This document shows, piece after piece, positions 53,767 to 62,000 of a stretch of 64,000 nucleotides of DNA. Every line of letters starts with the position of its first letter. Positions within the stretch are counted from its first letter, which is position 1. The notes under the pieces are model-generated. The model did not search any database. It was not told the origin of the DNA and saw only the letters and a program-made list of their open reading frames with translations. A program made the translations under genes and the position numbers. Origin of the DNA: AV40 sp963817335 (GTDB lineage Bacteria > Verrucomicrobiota > Verrucomicrobiia > Chthoniobacterales > UBA10450); the NCBI GenBank assembly GCA_963817335.1, contig CAWFNX010000001.1, positions 248,001 to 312,000 on the forward strand, read 5' to 3'.

Positions 53767-56183
53767 AAAGTGCGCGCGGCGCAGCCAGTCTCTTCGGACT
53801 GGCGATGCTGTTTTGTCTCCCGAACGGAGTCTTTGCTCAGCGAGTGCCGGGTCCACCTCCGCCACCGCCTCAGGAGCCGCAGGTGCAACGCGCTTTGCCG
53901 GTCGACGAAACGACGCCATCTCCGCCTCCGGCGACCGAAACCGAGCAGCCCGAACGCCGGCAATTGGAGTACGCCAACGCTCTGTTTACTCGAAAACTCT
54001 ACGATCTCGCCATTCCCGAGTACCAAAAGTATCTGGACAATTATCCCGGCGTGTCTGGCCGCGCGAACGCCTACTTTTCCCTGGGCGAATGTTATCGAAA
54101 TCTCGGCAAGGCCTCGACCGCCCGAACAAATTTTCAGCGGGTGCTAAACGATTATGGCGAAAGCGAGTTTGCCGGCCCCGCTGCTTACGCCTTGGCTGAA
54201 ATGGCGTTTACTCAAAAAAATTACGCGGACGCGCTTCCGCTGTTTCACCGCTCCGCAGCGAAGTCGAAGGAACCGACGGTCGCACTGTCGGCCCACTATT
54301 TCGAAGCACGCTGTCTCGAAGCGCTCGATCACAAAGACGAGGCTTGCGACATTTATCAACAGGTTGCGGAAGCTAAAAACCCGAATCCATATCGCGAGGA
54401 TGCGCGCGAGACCGCGGCCCGCATCGCAAATGCTCGGGGTCGCAAGGCGGACGCGCTGCGTCAATACGAGGCGCTTTCCAACGAGACGCAAAAACCAGCC
54501 CTGAAGGCCGAAGCGACTGTTCGCGCAGGTTTGATCGCGCTCGAGTTGATCCAATCAGATAAGGACAAGGGAATGGCCGACAAAGCGATGACCCTGCTGC
54601 AAAAAGGACGCGCTTTGCCGGATTCCGGCAAATGGCGTGGATTGGCGCAGGTCGGTGTTTTGAAACTGGAGTACCAAACCGGCCAACACGCGCAGGTTTT
54701 GACCGACTACAAAAAGCTTCAGTCGCAGTTGCCCGAAGAGAGCCGGGCGGAAGCGATGTTGTTCGCGGCAAACAGCCAGCGCCAGCTCGGTCGCGCTAAG
54801 GACGCCGAAGCGATGTATCGCGAGATCATGCAGAAATTTCCAAATCGCGAGGAAGCCAAAGATGCCGCGTTCGATCGATTGCTGAATATCTATAATTCCG
54901 ATCCGTCGACGTTACCGCCCGAAGTCGACGAGTATCTCGCCACTAATCCAACAACCGAGCGCGCCGACCAGGCTAAGCTCTTCAAGGCCGAGGCGCTTTA
55001 CAAACAGCAAAACTTTCCCCGGGCGGCGCCGATCTTTGCCGAACTTCGGGCTTCGCAACTTTCGCCTAAACTGCGCGCCGAGGCCGCCTATCAACTAGGG
55101 TCGTGTTACCTGCAAATGAAGGATGTGCCAGGAATCATTGAGGCGTTTGGTTATTTCATCCAGGCTTTTCCTGACAGTCCGCGTTCGCCGGCGGCCCTCG
55201 CGGTTCGAGCCGAGACTTACGAGAACGACAAAAATTATGACGCGGCGCTGTCCGATTGGAACGCGATCTTGACCAAATACTCGAATGCGCGCGAACGGGA
55301 GGAAGCGTTACAACGCAAAGCGCTCATCCTGGGGCAGCAGGAAAACAAAAAAGGAATGGCGGATGCGTTTCGTCAGCTTCTGAAAGAATTTCCGAAGACC
55401 CCGGCCGGACCAATGGCGCATTTTTACATCGGAAAGGCCGCGTTCGAACTGAAGGACTACAAGGTCGCGCTAAACGAGTTAAACATGGCCCGGCAGCTTG
55501 ATAAAAATCGCTACTACACCCAGGCGACGATCCTGATCGTTTCCTGTTACTATTTTGGCTCGCATGATCGTAATGCGATTACCAAGGAAGCAGACGCGTT
55601 GCTGGCCGAAAATCCGGATGCCCGCATTCCGGCAGAGATTTTGGAATGGCTCGGGACGGAATATTACAATCAGAAGAATTACGCGGCCGCGGAGAAATAC
55701 CTCGGAGTGCTCGGAAAGATCGACAATCCGTCGGTGAAACCCGACTTCTGGTTTTATCTTGGCGACGCAGCGGCACGACAGCAGAAATACGACGAAGCCG
55801 AAAATGCGCTCGGAAAATATTTGCAGGTCGCGACTGACCCCGCCGGCAAAGCGAAAGTATTGTTGAAGCTGGGCGATGTAAAAATCGCCGCCCACAAGCC
55901 GGACGATGCCCAAAAGATCGCGGAGCAAATCATGGTGCTTCAACCGGAGGGGCAAGTAAACGCGCAGGCCCGGTTACTCGCCGGCGACGTGCAATTTGAG
56001 CGTGGCAAGTTTGAAGAAGCAGGGAAAGCGTTCATGGGGGTGGCGCTGCTCTATGACGATCCGGCGATTACTCCTCGCGCGTTGAAGAAGGCCGCGACCG
56101 CGTATCAGCGCGCCGGCATGACCGCTGAGGCGGACAAAGTCGTTAAACAACTGCGCGAACGATATCCCAAAGACAGCGGATAG
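53763..56183 (+). CDS. Exported protein of many TPRs, ExbB/ExbD-linked
   Basis: About 806 residues from the ATG at 53763, overlapping the exbD stop. Signal peptide ending NGVFAQ, a Pro-rich segment (RVPGPPPPPPQEPQ), then tetratricopeptide repeats almost to the end: YANALFTRKLYDLAIPEYQK, AYFSLGECYRNLGKASTARTN, AYQLGSCYLQMKDVPGIIEA and many more, of the YbgF/CpoB/BamD kind. The coupled order exbB-exbD-TPR suggests a periplasmic partner or adaptor of this energising complex. The substrate or the TonB/TolA-like partner is not visible. Its TAG shares its last base with a palindromic element. Confidence 0.85.
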   Translation: MKSARGAASLFGLAMLFCLPNGVFAQRVPGPPPPPPQEPQVQRALPVDETTPSPPPATETEQPERRQLEYANALFTRKLYDLAIPEYQKYLDNYPGVSGRANAYFSLGECYRNLGKASTARTNFQRVLNDYGESEFAGPAAYALAEMAFTQKNYADALPLFHRSAAKSKEPTVALSAHYFEARCLEALDHKDEACDIYQQVAEAKNPNPYREDARETAARIANARGRKADALRQYEALSNETQKPALKAEATVRAGLIALELIQSDKDKGMADKAMTLLQKGRALPDSGKWRGLAQVGVLKLEYQTGQHAQVLTDYKKLQSQLPEESRAEAMLFAANSQRQLGRAKDAEAMYREIMQKFPNREEAKDAAFDRLLNIYNSDPSTLPPEVDEYLATNPTTERADQAKLFKAEALYKQQNFPRAAPIFAELRASQLSPKLRAEAAYQLGSCYLQMKDVPGIIEAFGYFIQAFPDSPRSPAALAVRAETYENDKNYDAALSDWNAILTKYSNAREREEALQRKALILGQQENKKGMADAFRQLLKEFPKTPAGPMAHFYIGKAAFELKDYKVALNELNMARQLDKNRYYTQATILIVSCYYFGSHDRNAITKEADALLAENPDARIPAEILEWLGTEYYNQKNYAAAEKYLGVLGKIDNPSVKPDFWFYLGDAAARQQKYDEAENALGKYLQVATDPAGKAKVLLKLGDVKIAAHKPDDAQKIAEQIMVLQPEGQVNAQARLLAGDVQFERGKFEEAGKAFMGVALLYDDPAITPRALKKAATAYQRAGMTAEADKVVKQLRERYPKDSG

Positions 56184-56235
56184 GTAGCGGCGATTGACCC
56201 CAATCGCCATGGCGGTTCGGTGAACCGCCGCTACC
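56183..56235. repeat. Twin-hairpin palindromic element A
   Basis: Outer arms GGTAGC (56183-56188) and GCTACC (56230-56235) enclose two hairpins: GGCGATTG-ACCC-CAATCGCC and GGCGGTTC-GGT-GAACCGCC, separated by AT. All arms are perfect. It overlaps the stop of the TPR gene by one base and ends 5 nt before the premature stop of the imuB remnant. Confidence 0.85.
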
Positions 56236-56239
56236 TGCG

Positions 56240-56761
56240 CTACGCGATGGCCAGGGTTTCGATGGGTAGCGGTGCGAGAAATCTTTTCGGCTCGTCGATT
56301 TGCAAAATCGGCCGGGCCAAATGCGCAGCCAGCAAACTGGAGTCGGGCAAAGAGGCAATCCCGATGTGGGCGCGGATTTCGCATTTCTCGAGTTTTCCCA
56401 ACACTCGCGAGGCTTTGGCAATCAATTGATGATTATCGGTGAACTGGACTGTGCAAACACCGGGAGCGGTCGCTTCGACAAACGGCGAGAGCATGAACGC
56501 ATGCTGGAGCAAAATTTCACCAATCACATTTTCTTGGGCGCGTTCCCGGGTTCGGATCGCCATCTGCAAACATCGGGCCAGGGCCTGACTTGGAGTCATC
56601 CCTTTTGCGACGCCCGCTCTCTCGGCGGCATCGTTAAGCTCGATGATTGCGACTTTTTTATGGGTGGGATCGATCAGGCCGACCGGTTGGGCCCGCAATT
56701 TGGGATGATGCCGGACCGCAGCCTGAAGATAAAAATTGGGCAAATAAATCGTGGCGAACAT
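56240..56761 (-). pseudogene. imuB: Truncated ImuB (Y-family polymerase-like) gene, N-terminal third only
   Basis: 173 residues from the ATG at 56761, 2 nt after the imuA stop. The sequence follows ImuB from its start (FATIYLPNFYLQAAVRHHP, QPVGLIDPTHKKVAIIELND, AGVAKGMTPSQALARCLQ) to RPILQIDEPKRFLAPLPIETL and then stops; ImuB proteins are normally ~450-550 residues. The missing part includes the little-finger and C-terminal regions. The stop is 5 nt from element A, and beyond the element the TPR gene begins, so the 3' part was deleted or displaced. ImuB links ImuA and DnaE2 in mutagenic repair; this remnant is unlikely to do so. dnaE2 is not seen. Confidence 0.75.
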
Positions 56762-56763
56762 TC

Positions 56764-57450
56764 TTAAGTGACCATGCTGAGGTAGGGACGGCGCGCTGCG
56801 CCGTCCGGACATCGCAGCGCGATGTCCCTACCAAGGTGGGACCGTTGAACGCGGAATCGCAGATCGCTAGCCGCGTTCTCCTTTTCGAGATCGGAAAGCG
56901 TCCACGAATTTTCGAGAACGATTTTCAATTGCGCGCTGCTGACCATGCTTTGGCGATTGATAATCAAACACCCGCTCGGGACCGCTTCGGCGAGGCGTTG
57001 CAATCGATACCAGCTCGTTTGCGGAATTTTCCGGAGTTCGTCCAACGCGTTCAGGACAAGATCGAGAATCACCAACGGAAAATTCCCGTCGCGTAAAAGC
57101 AGATCGGCGGCTCTGACCGCATCGAATGCTTTTCGGCAACGGACCCAGAGTAAACGTTGCAACTCGGAGTTGTTCGATGAGCCGGGATCGAACGAATCCA
57201 CTCCGTCGATCAAGGCGATGAAGTGGCGATCGCGTTGGGCCCATCGCAAAAGCGCATGAATCAAGGAAGCGCTACCGGCGCTGGGATGGGGTGAAATTAG
57301 CTCGGTGATCGCGCTCTTTGGCAAACCGCCGCCGGGGATTCGATCGAGAACTTCGATTCCGGTCGATAAAATGCTAGACGGAGGAGGAGAAGGGTGGGGG
57401 AAACGAGCCGCCAATAGGTTTCGAAGATCGACTACTTTGCTCGCCGACAT
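56764..57450 (-). CDS. imuA: ImuA-like SOS mutagenesis protein
   Basis: About 228 residues from the ATG at 57450 (GTG at 57465 possible). RecA-like fold of the ImuA/SulA-like family: LSTGIEVLDRIPGGGLPKSAITEL, then HFIALIDGVDSFDP and the FPLVILDLVLNALDELRK strand, with no proper Walker A lysine motif, as in ImuA. ImuA works with ImuB and DnaE2 in DNA-damage-induced mutagenesis. A LexA-type box lies 28-41 nt upstream. The last ~20 residues (GRDIALRCPDGAARRPYL) are encoded by palindromic element B, which has inserted into the 3' end in frame. Partner imuB is truncated, so the cassette is probably defunct. Confidence 0.78.
   Translation of the reverse strand: MSASKVVDLRNLLAARFPHPSPPPSSILSTGIEVLDRIPGGGLPKSAITELISPHPSAGSASLIHALLRWAQRDRHFIALIDGVDSFDPGSSNNSELQRLLWVRCRKAFDAVRAADLLLRDGNFPLVILDLVLNALDELRKIPQTSWYRLQRLAEAVPSGCLIINRQSMVSSAQLKIVLENSWTLSDLEKENAASDLRFRVQRSHLGRDIALRCPDGAARRPYLSMVT
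56781..56832. repeat. Twin-hairpin palindromic element B inside the imuA 3' end
   Basis: GGTAG (56781-56785) and CTACC (56828-56832) enclose two perfect 9-bp hairpins: GGACGGCGC-GCT-GCGCCGTCC and GGACATCGC-AGC-GCGATGTCC, 52 bp in all. Same architecture and the same GGTAG/CTACC ends as element A. Confidence 0.9.
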
Positions 57451-57477
57451 GCCCCACTTTGGCACAAGTGCGATATA

Positions 57478-57491
57478 TGTTCAAGTGAACA
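57478..57491 (-). promoter_or_regulatory. LexA box upstream of imuA
   Basis: TGTTCAAGTGAACA is TGTTC-N4-GAACA, and its two 6-base arms are perfect inverted repeats. It fits the Verrucomicrobia-type LexA motif as I recall it. It lies just upstream of the imuA start. Confidence 0.8.
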
Positions 57492-57582
57492 TTTTCAGGC
57501 TTCGCCGGGATGAAAAGTCGGGGTGATCAGAAGTTTGCCAAATGTCAAAATCGCGCAGAGCATGCGAAATCTTGAGTCTTGA

Positions 57583-58177
57583 GATACGACCCCAATTCTT
57601 TTCCGCTACCAGATCCGCCCGGTCCGCGTTTTGATTGAGTTTGTGAATTGGAGCCGATTGTACACCAAGCTCGTAGGGAAAGCCGCAGCTGTTGTGGCGC
57701 AAACCGATTACGATCGGGCGAGGTCTTTGTTTCCAGAGCAATTGTTCGGTCACGTTCGAATTTACGGCAGCGCTTTGTTTGTAGAGGATGTATCGACGGC
57801 TCTTCGGTTACTTAAAGAACAGTCACGCTTATGGTTACTCATTGGTGCAACGATATGTAATCGCCGTCGTTCAGGGTACCAGTCGACCGGGTGCAGCTAC
57901 GCCCGTTCGCGTCGTATACCATGCCGCTGAGGCTGGCGGGCGCCTTGCTGTGACGCCTAACCGATTTGCCGCACATCTCGTTCGTTACGCAATCGCTTTT
58001 CGAAAATTTACATCGTTTCACATTCCGAATTCTACCCGGTCCGAAATCAATTCGTTGAATCGGGAATTGCATGCGATGAGAGTCTTGGGATGTGAGTCCA
58101 AATACTTCCACCGACCATCGAATCTTCTGTTACAACTGGAACGGCAACTGCGAGCGGAAGGCAACAATCGCAAGTGA
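57583..58177 (+). pseudogene. Apparently frameshifted gene of unknown function
   Basis: This ~600-nt stretch between imuA and lexA has no intact gene. One frame gives YQIRPVRVLIEFVNWSRLYT, YDRARSLFPEQLFGHVRIYG and SALFVEDVSTALRLLKE (to about 57825). A second frame takes up with HAYGYSLVQRYVIAVVQGTS and runs through AFRKFTSFHIPNSTRSEINS and LNRELHAMRVLGCESKYFHR to 58177. Joined, they would make one protein of about 190 residues, so a single frameshift near 57820-57840 is the simplest reading. There is no obvious ATG for the first part. I do not recognise the family. A sequencing error or chance open frames are the alternatives. Confidence 0.4.
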
Positions 58178-58236
58178 ACAACAACGACAAATCTAAATGC
58201 AGGCGGCACGCCCTGCCTCTATAGAACGGAGCAGGA

Positions 58237-58851
58237 TTATTTTTTCCGGCGCTCGTGTTTGCGAACGAGCGAGACCATTACGCCCTGGATTTTTAGTTCG
58301 CGGGCGGGAATCAGATTCGGGTAGCGCGGGTTCTCGGCTTTCAGATACGGACGGCCGCGGTCGACCAGGTAGCGTTTCAACGTCGTTTCGCCGTCGATCA
58401 ATGCCGCAACGATATCGCCGTTATGAACTTCTTTGCTTTGTTCGAGAATCACCAGATCGCCGTCGAGAATGTGCGCTCCGATCATGGAATCGCCGCTGAC
58501 CCGCAACGCGAACGTGCCGTGAGTTTTTGAAACGTTGGCCGACTGGGCGTCGAGCGAGACGTGACCTTCGACATCCTGCTCGGTCATGGTGGCCATGCCG
58601 GCCGGAATTTGTCCGTAGATTGGAACGTCATGGATTCGGACTTTTTGGATCGGGGTGATCAACGTGCGCGCTTTGCCGGCCTGGCGTTGAAGAAATCCCT
58701 TCTTTTCCAGCGCGGCGATGTATTGCATAACCGATGTCTGGCTCGCGAAACGAAAATGACTCTGAATTTCGCGCGTACTCGGGGTGACGCCTTTTTCGCG
58801 TTGCTCGCGCTGGATAAAATCCAAAACTTTTTTCTGACGATCAGTCAGCAT
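58237..58851 (-). CDS. lexA: LexA repressor
   Basis: 204 residues, normal length. N-terminal winged helix (LTDRQKKVLDFIQREQREKG, TPSTREIQSHFRFASQTSVM), the self-cleavage site Ala84-Gly85 in GQIPAGMAT, and the catalytic Ser122 (VSGDSMIGAHILDGD) and Lys159 (GETTLKRYL). It represses DNA-damage genes and cleaves itself when RecA is activated. A LexA-type palindrome 35-48 nt upstream of its ATG points to autoregulation, and a second one precedes imuA. Confidence 0.97.
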   Translation of the reverse strand: MLTDRQKKVLDFIQREQREKGVTPSTREIQSHFRFASQTSVMQYIAALEKKGFLQRQAGKARTLITPIQKVRIHDVPIYGQIPAGMATMTEQDVEGHVSLDAQSANVSKTHGTFALRVSGDSMIGAHILDGDLVILEQSKEVHNGDIVAALIDGETTLKRYLVDRGRPYLKAENPRYPNLIPARELKIQGVMVSLVRKHERRKK

Positions 58852-58885
58852 GGACTCAGCATCGCTTCATCAGCGCGACGACGCA

Positions 58886-58899
58886 AGTTCAAATGAACA
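58886..58899 (-). promoter_or_regulatory. LexA box upstream of lexA
   Basis: AGTTCAAATGAACA: inverted GTTCA/TGAAC arms around AA, differing from TGTTC-N4-GAACA only at the first base. Location 35-48 nt upstream of the lexA ATG fits autorepression. Confidence 0.75.
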
Positions 58900-58911
58900 T
58901 GAATACGGGAA

Positions 58912-59020
58912 AAGGTGGATCGGCCTCTCCGAGGACGATGGTAATTCTCTCGCCGCAAAGCGGCGCATTATCTCTGGATTCGAAGACGATCTAACGCGCT
59001 CGGAGAGCGCGTTCCACCTT
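58912..59020. repeat. Twin-hairpin palindromic element C (long form)
   Basis: Outer arms AAGGTGGA (58912-58919) and TCCACCTT (59013-59020). Inside them are a left hairpin TCGGCCTC-TCC-GAGGACGA (one mismatch), a right hairpin ACGCGCTC-GGA-GAGCGCGT, and a middle stretch with CGCCGC-AAA-GCGGCG. Lies between the lexA operator and the end of the S41 protease gene. Same plan as elements A and B, with different arms and an extra insert. Confidence 0.75.
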
Positions 59021-59033
59021 GCGCTGACCCCGG

Positions 59034-62000
59034 TTATTTGCCGTTTTGAAACGCGCGATTCGGCCACGGCGGGGGTGACGGGAAATCGTAGCGCTTGGTC
59101 TTCAGTTCTTCCTGAAGCTCCTGGATTCCGCGGTCGAGCTGTTGATCTTCGCCTTTGAATTCCTTGCCTGGGTCGTTGTCGACCACGATGTCGGGATCGA
59201 CCCCGTGTCCCTCGATGATCCATTCCTTGCCGTCCTTGGAATAAAGCGCGAACTCCGGTTTGAAGAACTGGCCGCCGTCAACGATCGGCAATGATTGCCG
59301 GATTCCAACGACGCCGCCCCAGGTCCGTTTTCCAATCAGCTTGCCGAGTCCCAGCGCCTTGAATCGGTACGGGAAAATGTCGCCGTCGGAGGCCGAGAAT
59401 TCGTTGATTAACGTCACCATTGGACCGGTGAAGGCTTGCGGCGGATCGGTTTGAGGCGTTCCGTTTCGCGCAATGCCGATCATCAAGAACGCGCGTCGCA
59501 ATCTTTCGGCGACGAGCGGCGATACGAATCCGCCGCCGTTGCCACGAACATCGACAATCAACGCGTGCTTCCGGATTTGAGGGAAATATAGCTTGGTGAA
59601 CTCGTTCAACCCGGGCTGGCCCATGTCCGGGATGTGGATATAGCCGACGTCCCCATTGGTTTTCTTGTTTACGTAATCGATGTTCTTTTGCACCCAGTCC
59701 AAATAATAGAGGGGCCCTTCGTCCGGGATGGGAACGACGGTGACATCGCGCGCGCCGGCGTCGTTCGGCTGGGAATTGACGCGCAGGACCACCTGCTTGT
59801 TGGCCGTGCCGATCAACGCCTGGTAAATATTCGGAAGCGTCGCAACCCGCGTTCCGTTAACTGCGAGAATGTAATCGCCGGGTTTCACATCGACGCCAAC
59901 CACGGTGAGGGGCGAGCGGGTGTGTTTGTCCCAATTTTCGCCGGGCAGGATACGATCGATCTTGTAGGCCTTGCTCGCCGGATCCCGCGACAATTCCGCG
60001 CCGAGCAAACCGAGTTTGATCCGTGGCGTGTCCGGCCGTTCGCCGCCCGCAACGTAAGCGTGACCGTTGTTCAATTCGGAAATCAACTCCCCCAGCAGAT
60101 AAGTGAGATCGTTGCGATGGTTTACGAACGACACCAGCGCGGCGTATTTGTCGCGCATCGCTTTCCAATCGACGCCGTTCATGTTGGGTGCGTAAAAGAA
60201 ATCGCGTTCCTGCCGCCAGCACTCATAAAAGATTTGTTTCCATTCGGCCTGGCGATCGAGCTGCATATCGAGGCCCTCGATTTTATGCTCGTGGTCCTTG
60301 GTCTCGATCTTGTCCTTTGGGATGTCGATGATGGCGTAATCTTTTTTTATCTTCACCAGCATCTTTTTGCCGTCGAAAGAGATTTGATAGGCGTTCGCAT
60401 CGCCCAGCACCGTCTCTTTGCGGTCTTCCAGGCTGTAGGAGCAAAGATGTGATTTACGATCGCGTCCGTCGCCGCCGTCGTCCTCGTCTTCGCCGACATC
60501 GTCCGCCGCGGTTCGACGCAGATAAAAGACGCGATCTTCAATCATGCGAAGGTCGCGATAATTCCCGGGTGTGATCTCCAGGCCGACGATGCGGTTTTGA
60601 ATTCCGTCGGTGTCAATCTTCACGACGACGGTTTTCTTGGGGGTCGGCGTGGGCGTTGGTGAGGGCGAGGGTGTAGGTGTCGTCTTTTTCTCTCCGGCTT
60701 TTTTGGGGCCCGGTGTTGAAGTCGCCTTTGCTTCGGGCTTTTTCTCTTCAGCCTCCTTTTCTTTCTCTTTCTCTCGTTTCTGCTCCGCCTTTCCAACTTC
60801 GTCGCTCTTTGGTCCAAGCGGGTTCTCGGTGTCTTTTGCGAGCGTCACCATGTAAACGCGCTCCATGTCGCGGTAGATGTTGGAGAATTCTTCGTCGCCG
60901 AAGGTTGGTTTGAAATCGCGCGCCGAAGCCAAAAGCAAATATTTACCGTCATCGCTGAACGTCGGTTCGGTGGCGTTGTACCAATTGTCGGTGACAGCAG
61001 CCTGCTGCTTGCTCGCCAGTGAATAAAGGTATACCCGCGACAGGCCGTTCTCTTCCGGTCGACCCCACGCGATCCACTGACTGTCCGGCGACCAATTGAA
61101 AACCTCGATCTCGCCGGTTTTATCCTGGTCGACCTGAGTCACAGTCTTGCTGGCGACGTCGACGAAGCGCAATCGTTGCAAACGATCGGACCACGCCAGT
61201 TTCTTGCTGTCGGGAGACCATTTCATCGCATAATAATAAGTGTCGGCGCCGCTGGTGAGTTGGACCGGGTCACCCTTGCCATCCTGCGCGCGAACGTAGA
61301 GCTCATTTTCGCCGGTGGCGTCGGAGTTGTAGGCAATCCATTTTCCGTCCGGCGACCAAACGGCGTCGCGCTCGTGCGCGCCTGAAGTCTTGGTGAGATT
61401 ACGCGAGGTTCCGTTCTTGGCCGGAACCGAAAACAAATCTCCGCGCGCGACAACGATGGTGCGTTCGCCGTCGGGCGCGAGATTCACCGATTCCAAATGT
61501 TTGGCCGCGTCGACGAATGAATTGCGTCCGATCGCTAAATCTTCCTTGATCTCGATGGGTACGGTTCGGGCCTCGCCGGTTTTCAGATCGTAGCGCCAAA
61601 TGTAACCGGCCTGCTCGAACACGATCGCTTGCTTGGCGATCGACGGAAATTTGATATCGAAATCTTTAAAGGTGGTCAGCTGCCGCGTTTCCTTGGTGCC
61701 GAGATCGGTCGAAAACAGATTCATTCGTCCGTCGCGATCGGAGAGGAAATAAATCTTGTTGTCCGGTCCCCACATCGGACAAATGTCCTGGGCCGGATTG
61801 TTGGTGAGATTTTCGGTTGCGCCGGTTTTGAAATCGTAAATCCAAATGTCGTCGGCCATGCCGCCGCGATAATGTTTCCAGGTCCGGAACTCGCGGAAGA
61901 CGCGATTGAACGCCATCTTCGAATCATCGGGCGAAAACGACGCAAATCCGCCGCGCGGCACCGGCAATTGCTGTGGCAATTCCGCGTCGAAGCCCACGCT

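Noticed and set aside
58201..58218. Imperfect hairpin AGGCGGCAC/GCCCTGCCT downstream of lexA
   Set aside because: Only about 6 of 9 pairs and no T-run; not convincing as a terminator or as another twin-hairpin element.
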